From Amaranthus tricolor (lineage: Eukaryota > Streptophyta > Magnoliopsida > Caryophyllales > Amaranthaceae): a stretch of DNA of 64,000 bases. Every line of letters begins with the position of its first letter. Position 1 is the first letter of the stretch. The stretch is taken from contig NC_080062.1 in the NCBI RefSeq assembly GCF_026212465.1, positions 1,169,501 through 1,233,500 on the forward strand, read 5' to 3'. The notes under the pieces were generated by a model. That model saw only the letters and a list, made by a program, of their open reading frames with translations. It did not search any database and was not told the DNA's origin. This document shows, piece after piece, positions 10,433 to 24,806 of this stretch. The translations under genes and the position numbers were made by a program.

Positions 10433-11732
10433 CTAACCCATGGGGTCAAAGTCATTATCCTGCTGCTCATCATCATCGTCATCATCCTGATAGGTAGGAG
10501 GGGGAGAATACCAATCAGGATATTGAACGTCGGCATGAAAATGACCTTGCTGATGATGATAGTCATGTAGTGGCCGAAAAGCAGCATGAGATTGGAGCTC
10601 GAAGTGAGTGAATCGTGTGTCCAAAGAGGTCAATTGGTTGGCCATTTGCTGCTGAGACAAGTGCATAGCATTGTAATTATCGATCATGAGCTGTTCAAAA
10701 GGGGAGTACCCTTGGGGAGCCATTGGAGATGGTCCCAGCGGAGGTCCCATACGCGCTCCAGAGGACTCAGCAGGGAAAGCCGCAGGAAATAAGTAATGAG
10801 CCCGGTTGGGCTCCAAAGATGGCAAAACCTCTATCTGCATATCAATATAAAAGGGGGGACGGGAATGGATTTTCCACCGAAAACCCCCCTGACTACCCTC
10901 CACCAGATAACCACATTGACAAAGGTGCTGTAAAGACAATAAATAATCAGCACGAACAACTTCATCATCAGGAATTTGAAATTTAGTCGCGATGCGAGTG
11001 ACTAAACCCCCAATATAAACATCCTGGCTCGAAGAAAGTGCATGGCGGGAAATGGATAACAGGTGTTTCCAAAGGAAAACAGGAATGTTAACATTGACAT
11101 TTGTATGTCGCGCCAAGAAATATTTAGCCAAAATGTTTAAATCTAAACTACGAGCAGAGTGAGGGTCGGCTCGACAAAATAGACAAGTACTAAAGAATTT
11201 CAAACACACACGCACATGGATGATGAAGTTGATTAATATGCAAGTGTGATGTGTTAACATTGGTCAGTCCAGTTAAACGACGGAACAAATCACATGCCTC
11301 ACCCCCTTGGGATATTCGCAAATCTCCTCCCGTAGGGAGGCCAAAACATTTAGCTAATTGCGAAATGGTCAAGGAAAAATTCCGGTTATGCAGCCGAAAC
11401 CGCAACCTAGGTTTGCTCCTATCACTAACGTCTTCCCACAACGAACTCACAAATTCTAAAGTAAGATGCTCATGAGTGTTATGACATGCATTAAACAGAG
11501 TAGACAATCCAAGAGAAGCAAATAAATCACGGGTGGGTTCGAGAATACCTAATCGTTCGAGTGTCGAACGATCGATCCACTTAGATGATACAATGCGCCC
11601 TTTGAGATGCTGAAACTTTTGCCGTTGATCCTCATTGTAGAGAATAACGTCGGGAAAATCCTCATCGCGCTCAATGGCTGGAACTATAGGTTGTGAGGTA
11701 GACCCCGGAGCTCGTGCCCGCTTGCTTGCCAT
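10433..11732 (-). pseudogene. Athila third ORF (env-position ORF), frameshifted
   Basis: The ORF starts at ATG 11732 (M-A-S-K-R-A-R-A-P-G). Its N-terminal half has a plant-retroelement domain with F-Q-H-L-K-G-R and L-A-K-C-F-G-L-P motifs. Near 11250 the frame shifts and continues in a second frame (ARSLDLNILAKYFLARH...DVYIGGLVTRIA) to a stop at 10433. The C-terminus is rich in Pro, Gln and His and ends in a run of aspartates (DDDDDDEQQDNDFDPMG). It lies between pol and the 3' LTR, where Athila elements carry an envelope-position ORF. No signal peptide or membrane segment is visible, so an envelope function is not supported. The family match is from memory of Athila-type proteins. Confidence 0.7.
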
Positions 11733-12366
11733 TGCACTCCCATTTTTTTTTTTTTTTTTTTTTGGGAATGGATGGATTGATGAGGAGAATAAAAAAATGG
11801 GCAAGAATTGGGGTAATGTAGTTTGAGGGGAAAAATAAAAAATAAAAAGAGAAATTTGGAAAGATTGAGATTTGAAGGAATGGGGGAATTGATGAGAAAA
11901 AAAATAGTGAATGGGAAAGAGAATGAGAAGAGGAAGAGGATGGTGAAATTTTTAGGTATTTTTGATGAAGGAAAAGTGGAGAATTTGAGGAAAGAGATTT
12001 AGGGAGTTTGATAGTAATGGAGGATGAGAGAGAAATTGATGGAGGAAGAAGATGAAGGTGTGAGGTGAGCTGTGAATGAGTGAGAGAAGAAAACTGTGAG
12101 GGAGAAAAAACGGACCCGGGCGGGCTAGGGTAGACCCGGGCGGGTGTAGATGGCAAACCCGGGCGGGGCAACTGAAACCCGGGCAGGTCCGGGTATTATT
12201 TTCGTTTTTGACTTTTCTCTTTTTTTGTTTTTTTTGAACTACCACGCACCCAGGCAGGTCTCCAGGGACCCGGGTGGGTACTAGACTGATGCGAACTCTC
12301 CAATCGGGTTACTTCCCGACAAGTGCTGGTTTTTAAGGTCCCGCACGACCCTCTTGTTCGACCAAC
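11733..12366. other. Gypsy spacer between pol and third ORF, with GC-rich motif repeats
   Basis: A purine-rich leader (gaga/ggaa runs) and an A/T homopolymer precede about six copies of the acccgggcgggt-type motif at 12113-12275. The same motif family fills the LTR arrays. No gene is supported; long frames here are low-complexity Ser/Pro. Confidence 0.6.
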
Positions 12367-13791
12367 TTAAGAGGAGGAAGATGGATGAAGGTGGATAACT
12401 TCCATCATTCCAACAACATTTCCTTCATGGTAAAGCTTTAAACGTTGTCCATTGACCTTGAAAACATCACCTTTCTCATTTTTCAATTCCACGGAGCCGA
12501 ACTTATTCACATTAGTAACCAAGAAAGGACCAGACCATCTAGACTTTAGCTTTCCGGGAAAGAGCTTGAGTCGAGAATTGAACAATAATACCTTATCTCC
12601 CTCTGCAAACTCTCTTGGGAGGATCCTCTTATCATGCCATTTCTTAGTTTTCTCCTTGTAAATCCGAGCACTATCATAGGCGAACTATCGAAATTCATCC
12701 AACTCGTTAAGTTGAAGAAGCCTCTTCTCCCCCGCCAAGTTGTTATCCATGTTAAGCTCGCGAATTGCCCAATGAGCTTTGTACTCTAACTCGATGGGAA
12801 GATGACAGGATTTTCCGCATACAAGCCAGTATGGGGAAGTGCCAATAGGTGTTATGAAAGTTGTTCTGTAGGCGCAAAGCGTGTCATCAAGCTTCATACT
12901 CCAATCTTTCCTAGACTTTGCAACCACCTTTTCCAGTATAGATTTGATCTCGCGGTTGGAAATCTCAGCTTGACCACTTGTTTGGGGATGATATGGTAGT
13001 CCAGTACGATGATGAACTCCATACTTCTTGAGAAGAGAATCCAACTTTCGTTCATGAAAATGCGAACCACCATCACTAATGAGAGCTCTGGGAACCCCAA
13101 ATCTCGGGAATATGACCTTGCTTAGAAGCTGGATGACCACTTTAGAATCATTGGTGGGAGATGCGATTGCTTCAACCCACTTAGAGACATAGTCGACAGC
13201 GACCAAACGTAGCAATTCCCATTAGAAGATAGGAAAGGTCCCATATAATCGACACCCCAAACGTCAAAAATTTCAACCTCAAGAATACCAGTTTGGGGCA
13301 TCTCTTTCCGCCTCGAAATGTTGCCGGTCCTCTGGCAAGAATCACATGACATAACAAAGGACTGAGCATCCTTGAACATCGTGGGCCAAACGAAACCAGA
13401 CTTATTCAGCTTGCGAACGGTTTTATCTGGCCCATGATGTCCCCCATAGGGTGAGCTGTGGCAGTGCTGGAGGATCCCATGGACCTCCCACTCAGGAATG
13501 CACTTGCGATAAAGTCCATCTGCACACTCACGTAAAAGAAAAGGATCATCCAAAAAATAATATCTAACATCATGCAAGAACCTTTTCTTTTGTTGGTAGG
13601 ACAAATCAGGAGGCAAAATGCCGCCTACCACATAGTTAGCATAATCCGCAAACCATGGACCCTGTGATGTGACTGTAAACAACTGATCATCGGGAAATGA
13701 ATCATCAATAGAGGAGGAGATCTTACCATCATCACACTTGATTCTAGACAAGTGGTCTGCAACTACATTCTCTGCTCCTTTCTTATCACGA
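12367..13791 (-). pseudogene. Athila-like integrase (C-terminal pol)
   Basis: After the (TA)n tract the frame resumes [16 protein letters not shown], the standard end of RNase H in this clade. The integrase zinc domain (H...H, then C-D-S-C), the first catalytic aspartate in V-W-G-V-D-Y-M-G-P and a frameshift near 13200 follow. A second frame carries I-S-D-G-G-S-H-F (second D) and S-G-Q-A-E-I-S-N-R (E). A stop lies at 12685. Beyond it the chromo-less C-terminus ([14 protein letters not shown]) ends at 12367. All three catalytic acids are present although the frame is broken twice. [13 protein letters not shown] is an Athila-type signature. Confidence 0.88.
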
Positions 13792-17120
<3,329 letters not shown>

Positions 17121-18337
17121 TGTTGGAATATGAAGAGATGATCAAATGCAACAAGAGGGGGGGTGAATTGTTGTGTAGTGAATTGTACTACATTTTTTGC
17201 TCTAACTTGCGGAATTTTAACAAACAAAATAAAACTTAAACTTAAGAAGCAAGAAATAAAAAGAGACAAAGATTTTACGTGGAAACCTTCTTGGCCTAAT
17301 AAGAAGGAAAAACCACGACCCCCCGGGATTTCAAAATTCTCACTATGTTTAGGCAATCAATTATAATTACACAAAACAATGTTTGCTTCACTTGAAGCTT
17401 CTCTACTCTAGGCCTAATTCTCTTTCTCTATTCTCCTTCTCTTTCTCTTCTCACGTTTCTCTTCTCTATTCCCTTAGACTTCCCACAAGTCTAATTACAA
17501 CAAAACACTCATTAACCCTTACAAGGCCAATTCTCAAGAGATTAAAAATTAAAATAATTACTTAAGAAAAATATAATAAATTAATTGGCATTGGAAAACT
17601 GAAAATATTTTTCTTAAGATGATCTCCCTTTAATGGACACTCTTTTTTTTCTCTTGGATTCTCTTAGATTGATTTTGGTTCGAGCAAAGTCCATTCTATT
17701 TATAGAGGGAACAGCCAGCAGTTACCATAAGCATAACGTCCACTATCTCACACATACCTCCACTTCCCCACGTTCTCAAAACAAAAGGTGGTGGAATTAA
17801 GAAAGTGTCCGGCTGTTATTTGCTCAAAGAAAAATCAGTTTCCTTAATGCTAAAAATAGCATAGGAGTTTAAAACATAAGATCCTAAAAAATAGGAGATC
17901 TAAATCTAATAAAGAAAAAGTCTTGGGCTATTTTTAGAAAACCTAAAAATAGATTTGCCAATTAACTTACTAATTAATTTAAGCAATTAAATTAATTCTA
18001 ACCCATTACATCAACTTAAAAACAGAAAATAATTAATTCGCAATTTTCCAGTCGATGTTATTCTCCAGACCTGCTACGTAGGAACAGTGTACTGTCTCCA
18101 TCTACAACTTCTGTCAGATTATCAACTTTGGGAACAGTAGACCGTCTGTCTACTTTTAACATCCTAAGCATTTATCTAACTTCTTGGATATTCTAAGACA
18201 CGTACAACTTCCACGAACCAAGTCATAGGCTTCATCAACGATTCAACAAAATCGGATATATACCTACAAAACAATCTCTAAAAATATGTTTGTTTATTTA
18301 AAAGTGAAGTCATCATCAAAACCTTGAGAGGCCAACA
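17121..18337 (-). repeat. Left LTR (element 3' LTR) of Sirevirus-like Copia
   Basis: 1217 bp, TGTTGG...CCAACA. It has a run of 7 G near its start, where the right LTR has 18. Minus-strand TATAAATAG at 17696-17704. Short open frames in both LTRs are identical shadows and not genes. Confidence 0.95.
17696..17704 (-). promoter_or_regulatory. TATA box in left Sirevirus LTR
   Basis: TATAAATAG on the minus strand, repeated in the other LTR at 27005-27013. Confidence 0.6.
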
Positions 18338-19099
18338 AATTCCCCCTTTTTGATGATGGCAAACTTTATAAACAAACTTAAGTAAAATAGAGTAAAAAAA
18401 ATTCTTAGAGCATACTAGAGATTAAAGCAACTCTAAATAACTTAGCAAATCAAATCCTTAAAATATAATTTACCAAGCATTCACAATAAAACAATTTACT
18501 CCATAATATCAAATATGTTTAAAAATTTTCAAAATTAATTAATCTAAAACTTAAATGAAATAAACTAAAATTAATTAAACTGACATAATTAAACTAACAC
18601 AATAAAACTTAACTCAAATTATTAAGTATTTTCAACAAAAACAACTTGAAAACAAATTCACAAAAACAAATAAATATCCATCAACTTGAAAACACAGATG
18701 ATCATTAAGCTAGCATAAACTCAGCACATTATCATCAATAAGAAACAATATAAATCAACCAAGATATGTTACTGTGTATTCACTGCTCTTCTTAAGTTTG
18801 TGCATAATCTTCCCCCTTTTGTCATCAATCAAAAAGAAGTAGGGATTATCAAACCTCAGCACAAACCATATAGATTTGTCAGTGATGAAAACAAGAAACA
18901 ATAATAAAAGGAAGTGCCATGAATAAAAATCAAACCTGCATATAATTAGTTGTCACAGACCATTAATAAAAGCAAAGAAAGAAAAGTAGCAATTGTTCAA
19001 CAATACAACTTTGTACCTCAGATGGTACAAAGACTAAAAAGTGAAGTTGTTTGATTAATATTACAGCCAACAAATCATAAAAGCATATAGGAAGAGGGA
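18338..19099. other. Sirevirus 3' noncoding region with two polypurine-tract-like words
   Basis: Directly after the left LTR the minus strand reads catcatcaaaaagggggaat, the polypurine tract. A second, similar word (gatgacaaaagggggaagat on minus) lies at about 18808-18827. Repeated polypurine tracts are described for Sireviruses. The rest is AT-rich with no gene. Confidence 0.7.
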
Positions 19100-20779
19100 T
19101 CAGGGAGCAGTCTCTTCTTCATCAACGAACTCAGTCTGTACTTCTACTGTGTCCAACTTGGCACCAAGACGGCTCTCCATCTGGTTAAGCTGATCAACAA
19201 TTGAAGCAAGGGAGACACGAGTTTCGTCTTGAAATGCAAGGAAGTGAGACTGGAGGTCATTTAGCTTAGAGAGGACAGAGTCTAAAGAAGCTGCAGGAAC
19301 AGAATCATAGTTAGTACAACCTACATCAGGTGAAGTGTGTGACTGAAAAGGTGGTGGTGTAGACTGTATTGGTGATGGAGGTGGTGATGGATTGTGATGT
19401 GGTGATGATGTGGTTGGCTTGGGAGAGGGAGGTTCACTTGATATAGGTTCAGGCATGGTGTCAAATGTAGCATCATCAACCATTGTAGCCTTGCGTTTTG
19501 AAGCTAACCTCCTACTCTTCCTCTTAATGAATTTAGCCTTTTTCCTCAGAGCTATCACAATCTCTTCATCACTTGTATCATCACAGAGATTGTGATGAGC
19601 CTCTTCTCCTAAGGCTCCCTCCTGTTCTGCTTCCCCCTTACTAGCTTCTCCATCCTGTTCCCCTTTTTCTTCTGTTTCAATATGGTCAGTGGGAACATGC
19701 TCTTGCTCCTTTTCCTCTTTTTCTTCTTGATCTCTCTCCCTCAATTTTGCTTCTTCTTTTTCAATCTCTTCCTCATCAGATTCTACTTCAACAACCTCCT
19801 CTGATTCATGTATTAACATTCCTTCATCATTTAATTTGAGGTGCAAATTTTGCAAACATTTCACACCTATTTTCATGTTGGGACCCATTGGGAACTCCAG
19901 CCCATCCAATGGTACACCAAACTTTCTGAAAATCCAAGTCAACAGCCCCCCATAACCAACAAAATTTTTCTTCTCAATACAATCAGACAAATGCGATATC
20001 ATTAATGACGGAAAATTTATCTTTATGTGGTTATCCATGCAATAAATTAAGGTTGCATCACGTAAACTTACTTCACTCCTTTTAGAGTTTCGGGGCAAAA
20101 TAAATCTACGTGCAACATTATACAGTAATTTATGCAATGGAGAAAGAATATTATGACTGATCTTCCCTTTCTTTTGTTCAACCCCCAAAAATTTAAAAAT
20201 TGTCTTTTCATTAATTCCAGAGAAAACTATTTTTGTACCAACGCAATATGTATCAAAACCAACATTAGGAACACTAAACCATTCCCCCAACAATGCACTG
20301 TTAAATTCTATTTTGATGTTCTTGACACTACTAGAACACGTCCCACAATCATTTGAAAAATTTGAAATGAATTCTCGCATAAGATTTGGAAAAATGGAAT
20401 TGCAACTAAAATTTGTCATCAAAATCTCCCATTCTTGATTTTGTAAAATGTCATGCAATTTAGGAAAATAAGTAGAATCATACCAGTACTTGTCTAACCC
20501 AAATCCTACAGACATTTCTTTTGCAACTTCTTCAGCACTATTAGGATCAGCAAGCTTCGAACGTTTGACTACTTTGGAAGATGATCCACCTTTTGGTGAT
20601 GAGATCTTGCGTTTTGTACCAGTAGGTTCAGTAGATTGTTTGGGTGATGTATTTGTGGTTTATTTGGTGGTGAGTGGTGCAGCATCCAGTAATGGTGGAG
20701 GATGAACCACTCTCAGAGGTTTTGGCTGTGATTGTTTACGGGATTTAGGGGTTTTCTTTGAGGAACTTGGGGTTTTCAT
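19100..20779 (-). pseudogene. Sirevirus extra ORF after pol (envelope-position)
   Basis: The frame starts at ATG 20779 (M-K-T-P-S-S-S-K-K-T-P-K-S-R), meets a TAA after 39 codons near 20660, then stays open for over 500 codons to 19100. The first part is basic (Lys/Ser/Pro). A globular region follows (about 200 residues, with F-L-G-V-E-Q-K-K-G and L-T-W-I-F-R-K-F-G-V-P-L-D-G), then a long Glu-rich stretch, a basic patch (KKAKFIKRKSRRLASKRK) that looks like a nuclear localisation signal, and a Pro/Ser-rich linker. The C-terminal helix has heptad-like hydrophobics (LDSVLSKLNDLQSHF), possibly a coiled coil. Position matches the so-called envelope-like ORF of SIRE elements, but no membrane segment is evident, so a membrane role is not supported here. 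Confidence 0.72.
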
Positions 20780-21304
20780 TTTGAAGTGTTGAATAGATTG
20801 AGAGATAGGGAGAAGGACGGTTTCTTGAAGAGGAATAGAGAAGGCGTGTGAAGTGTGAAGTAAGAGAAGGGTTTAATAATGTGATGAAATGACGGTTTCC
20901 TTAAGTCCAATCCCTTTAATGCTCTAATCATAGCGTTTGATATGGAAAGATTTTGAAGAGATGGGATTGAAAACCGTTTCCTATTGTTTTTAATTTTAGT
21001 TGGCCGTACATTTTTAAGAAAAAAATGAAATATGAATAAATTATGAATATTAAAGTAAAATATGAAAACAAAATAAAAAAAATGATGAATTATGATATAT
21101 AAAAAAAATTATAAAGAAAATAACGAACATATTGCTGTGGTCTGATCAAACTAACAACATGCAAACAAGAAAATATTCATAGTACAAACTTCATTACGTG
21201 TTTACCTGATCCATGCAATAATTGATTTTCAATCAAAATTTTGAGGTTGATTCCTGACCCTTTTTTTTTCATGATGCTTCATTGGAAATTTTATGCAACC
21301 AACT
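20780..21304. other. Sirevirus spacer between pol and extra ORF
   Basis: AT-rich, no gene on either strand. It probably contains the leader of the downstream ORF. Confidence 0.5.
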
Positions 21305-24300
21305 TTAGTGGAGCTTGATCATACTAAGTTCCAATCTCATCTTTTCATATTGTTCCCTTGGAAGCGGTTTGGTCAGAATGTCTGCAACTTGTTCATTAGT
21401 ATTGACATGCTTTGATACAATATTTTTGTGTTCTACGTTATCCTTAAGGAAATGATGTCTAATATGTATATGTTTAGCTCGTAAATGATGCACTGGATCT
21501 TTAGATATACATATGGCACTGGTATTATCACAATAAATAGGAACACATTCAAATTTAATACCAAAATCTCTTAGTTGCTGTTTTATCCAAAGCATTTGGG
21601 AACAACAAGCTGCTGCTGCCACGTATTCAGCTTCGGCTGTGGATAATGCAACCGTGTTTTGTTTCTTGGAACTCCATGAAACTAAGAAATTGTACCATAC
21701 CTGACGTGCTTTTTCTATTAACTAGATCACCTGCATAATCTGCATCACTAAAACCTTTTAAATCATAAATATCACTTTTAGGATAAAATAGGGACAAGTC
21801 GTCTGTTCCCTTCAAATATCTTAAAATTCGTTTGACTGCCGTGAGATGTGATTCTTTAGGATTTGATTGAAATCTAGCACATAAACCAACACTAAATGAA
21901 ATATCGGGTCTACTTGCAGTTAGATATAATAAGGAACCTATCATGCCTCGATACATTGTTTGATCTACGTTAGTTCCTTTTAGGTCTTCATCTAATCTAA
22001 CATTTGTAGCCATGGGTGTATGGTTGATTTTAGCATTGTTTAGCCCATACTTCTTAAGAAGTTCTTTTATGTATTTTTGTTGATGAATAAAAATACCATT
22101 TTCAGTTTGTTTAATTTGCAAACCAAGAAAGAAATTTAATTCTCCCATCATGCTCATTTCAAATTCTTTGCCCATTAGGTTAGCAAATTCCTTACATAAT
22201 AAATCATTAGTAGCACCAAAAACAATATCATCAACATAAATTTGAACAACCAAAATATGAGAACCTTTATTCTTAAAGAACAAGGTTTTGTCGATTTTTC
22301 CTCTAACAAAGTTATTTTGAATCAAAAACTTTGATAGTCTTTCATACCATTGCCTAGGAGCTTGCTTCAAGCCATATAAAGCTTTGTCAAGCTTGTAGAC
22401 ATGATCAAGACAAGAGGTGTTCTCAAAACCTGGAGGTTGTTCAACAAAAACTTCTTCATCAAGAAAACCATTTAAGAAAGCACATTTCACATCCATTTGA
22501 TATAACTTAAAGTTCATAAATGCAGCAAAAGAAATTAAAATTCTAATAGCCTCTAACCTTGCTACCGAAGCAAATGTCTCAGTATAATCAATACCTTCTT
22601 GTTGATTGTACCCTTTGACCACGAGTCTTGCTTTGTTTCTTACAATTATTCCATGCTTATCTAGCTTATTCCGAAATACCCATTTCAAACCAATTACCTT
22701 CTTGCCTTTTGGTTTGGGTTCTAAGTGCCACACTTTATTTCTTTCAAATTCATTTAATTCATCTTGCATGGCTACTATCCATTCGGAATCCTTTAGAGCT
22801 TCTTCGTGATTTTTGGGTTCAAGTGATGATAGGAACGCAAAGTGTGCACAAAAGTTTCTCAGTTGAGATCTGGTTTGTGTTCCCTTATTCATATCACTTA
22901 TAATCAGATCAAGAGGATGATAACTTTGGTATTTCCAAGGTTTAGGCACAAATTCTCTGTAGGAAAAAATAGCATGTTCTGATTCAGCATCTTGATTTGC
23001 ATTTTGTTCAGCTACTGGATCATCTTGGTCATCTGCGGGAACAGCTGGATTGGGAACAGTCTGCTGGTCCTATTGAGCTGGCAGTTCCTGGATTTGGTCA
23101 GTTTCCCCTGCCTCTTCTTGTATTGACTGTTCACCTGCTGTTCCTGGATCTTTCATTTTAACTCCTTCATCATCTTCTTCTAAATTTGCAAGACCTATTT
23201 TAATATTATTTGTTTCCTGTTCACTTGTTGAAAAGTTAGTTTCATCAAAAATTATGTGAATAGATTCCTCTACACACATTGTTCTCTTATTATAAACTCT
23301 GTAAGCTTTGCTATGTGATGAATAACCGAGGAATACTGCTTCATCACTTCTTTCATCAAACTTACCTATATTTCGTTTACCATTCACATGTACAAAACAT
23401 TTGCATCCAAACACACGAAAATAGGAAATATTTGGTTTAACACCTTTGAGTAATACATAGGGTGTCTTAGAAGTGATTGGTCTTATTAATACACGATTAA
23501 GAATATAACATGCAGTATTGACGGCTTCTGCCCAAAAATTTCTAGGTAGACCACTGGCAATCAACATGGTCCTAGCCATTTCTTCTAGGGTTCTATTCTT
23601 CCTTTCTACCACTCCATTTTGTTGTGGTGTTCTAGGAGCGGAAAAATTATTATTTATACCATGTTCATCACAATAATTCATGAAGTTTGAGTTTTCAAAT
23701 TCTTTGCCATGATCCGATCTAATGTGAACAATTGAATTATTGGTAGATTTTTGTATTTTATTTGCAAAAGATACAAACTCCTCCAAAGCTTCATCTTTGC
23801 TTGCTAAAATAAGGTCCAAGTAAATCTACTAAAATCATCAACTATGACAAACACATATCTTTTGCCACTACGACTTTGTGTTCTCATAGGTCCACATAGA
23901 TCCATATGAATTAATTCTAATGGTCTAGAGGTAGTCACCAGAAACTTTGATTTAAAGGATGACCGCACTTGTTTTCCTTTAGCACAAGGATCACAAATTT
24001 CATTTTTGAGGAATTTTATTGCTGGTAATCCTCTTACTAGGTCTTTTGATCTTAAGGTGTTAATCAATGAATAGCTAGCATGACCTAGACGCTTGTGCCA
24101 AAGAAGTGGGTCTTCTTCTATAACGCTTAAACACGTTAGACTGTTTCTGGGAACAGTGTCCAGGTCCACCACATAGGTGTTCCCTTTTCTGATTCCCTCT
24201 AGTACAGGGTCTCCTGTGTTGTTCCTAGAAATTATACATCGTTCAGAAGTAAACTTAACAGAGTTACCTTTGTCACAAAATTGAGAAATACTTAAAAGAT

Positions 24301-24800
24301 TGTGTTTTAGATTCTCGACTAAAAATACATTATCAATGGCATGGGAGCTTGATCTTCCAACTTTTCCTTTGGCGATTATTTCACCCTTCATATTATCACC
24401 GAAGGTTACAGTTCCCCCATCATACGCTTCAAGTGAGAGAAATCTTGATTTATCACCCGTCATGTGCTTGGAACACCCACTGTCGAGATACCATGAGTTG
24501 TTCCCCCTCACTTGAGCCTGTAAATCAAACTAATGGTTAGTTTTAGGAACCCAGTCAGCCTTGGGTTCCCTGTCGATTAAATTTGAATCATGTTTCTCAA
24601 TCCATATGCATTCGACATAAGTTTCATTTGCTTTAGTGTGCTGTTCCCTTTTTACACATTGATATTTTAGGTGTCCAATTTTACCACAAAAGGAACAGAT
24701 TTTACTACTAGGGAGATCTACATATACCTTTTTCCTTTTTTCATTCTTAACATAACCTAGACCTTCTTTACTCTTGGTTTTAGCATTTAGAATCCATTTG
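21305..24800 (-). pseudogene. Sirevirus pol: protease, integrase, RT, RNase H (broken)
   Basis: From the right: a second zinc knuckle (C-S-F-C-G-K-I-G-H-L-K-Y-Q-C) near 24690, a stop at about 24531, then protease with Y-L-D-S-G-C-S-K-H-M (catalytic D-S-G). Pre-integrase L-W-H-K-R-L-G-H and the zinc C-D-P-C follow. The integrase core has H-M-D-L-C-G-P, a frameshift near 23815, then R-S-D-H-G-K-E-F and V-V-E-R-K-N-R-T, so all three acids are present. A stop lies at 23070. RT has [10 protein letters not shown] and the active site Y-V-D-D-I. RNase H has S-D-A-D-Y-A-G-D, a frameshift near 21650, then Y-C-D-N-T-S-A-I to the stop at 21305. Two frameshifts and two stops disable a recently active enzyme set. 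Confidence 0.92.
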
Positions 24801-24806
24801 GGAATT

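Noticed and set aside
11671..12245. Ser/Pro-rich frames on minus upstream of the Gypsy third ORF
   Set aside because: Low-complexity translation of a purine-rich leader and GC-rich motif repeats.
17163..17565. Short frames in the Sirevirus LTRs, duplicated at 26445-26874
   Set aside because: Identical because LTRs are copies; low-complexity and noncoding.
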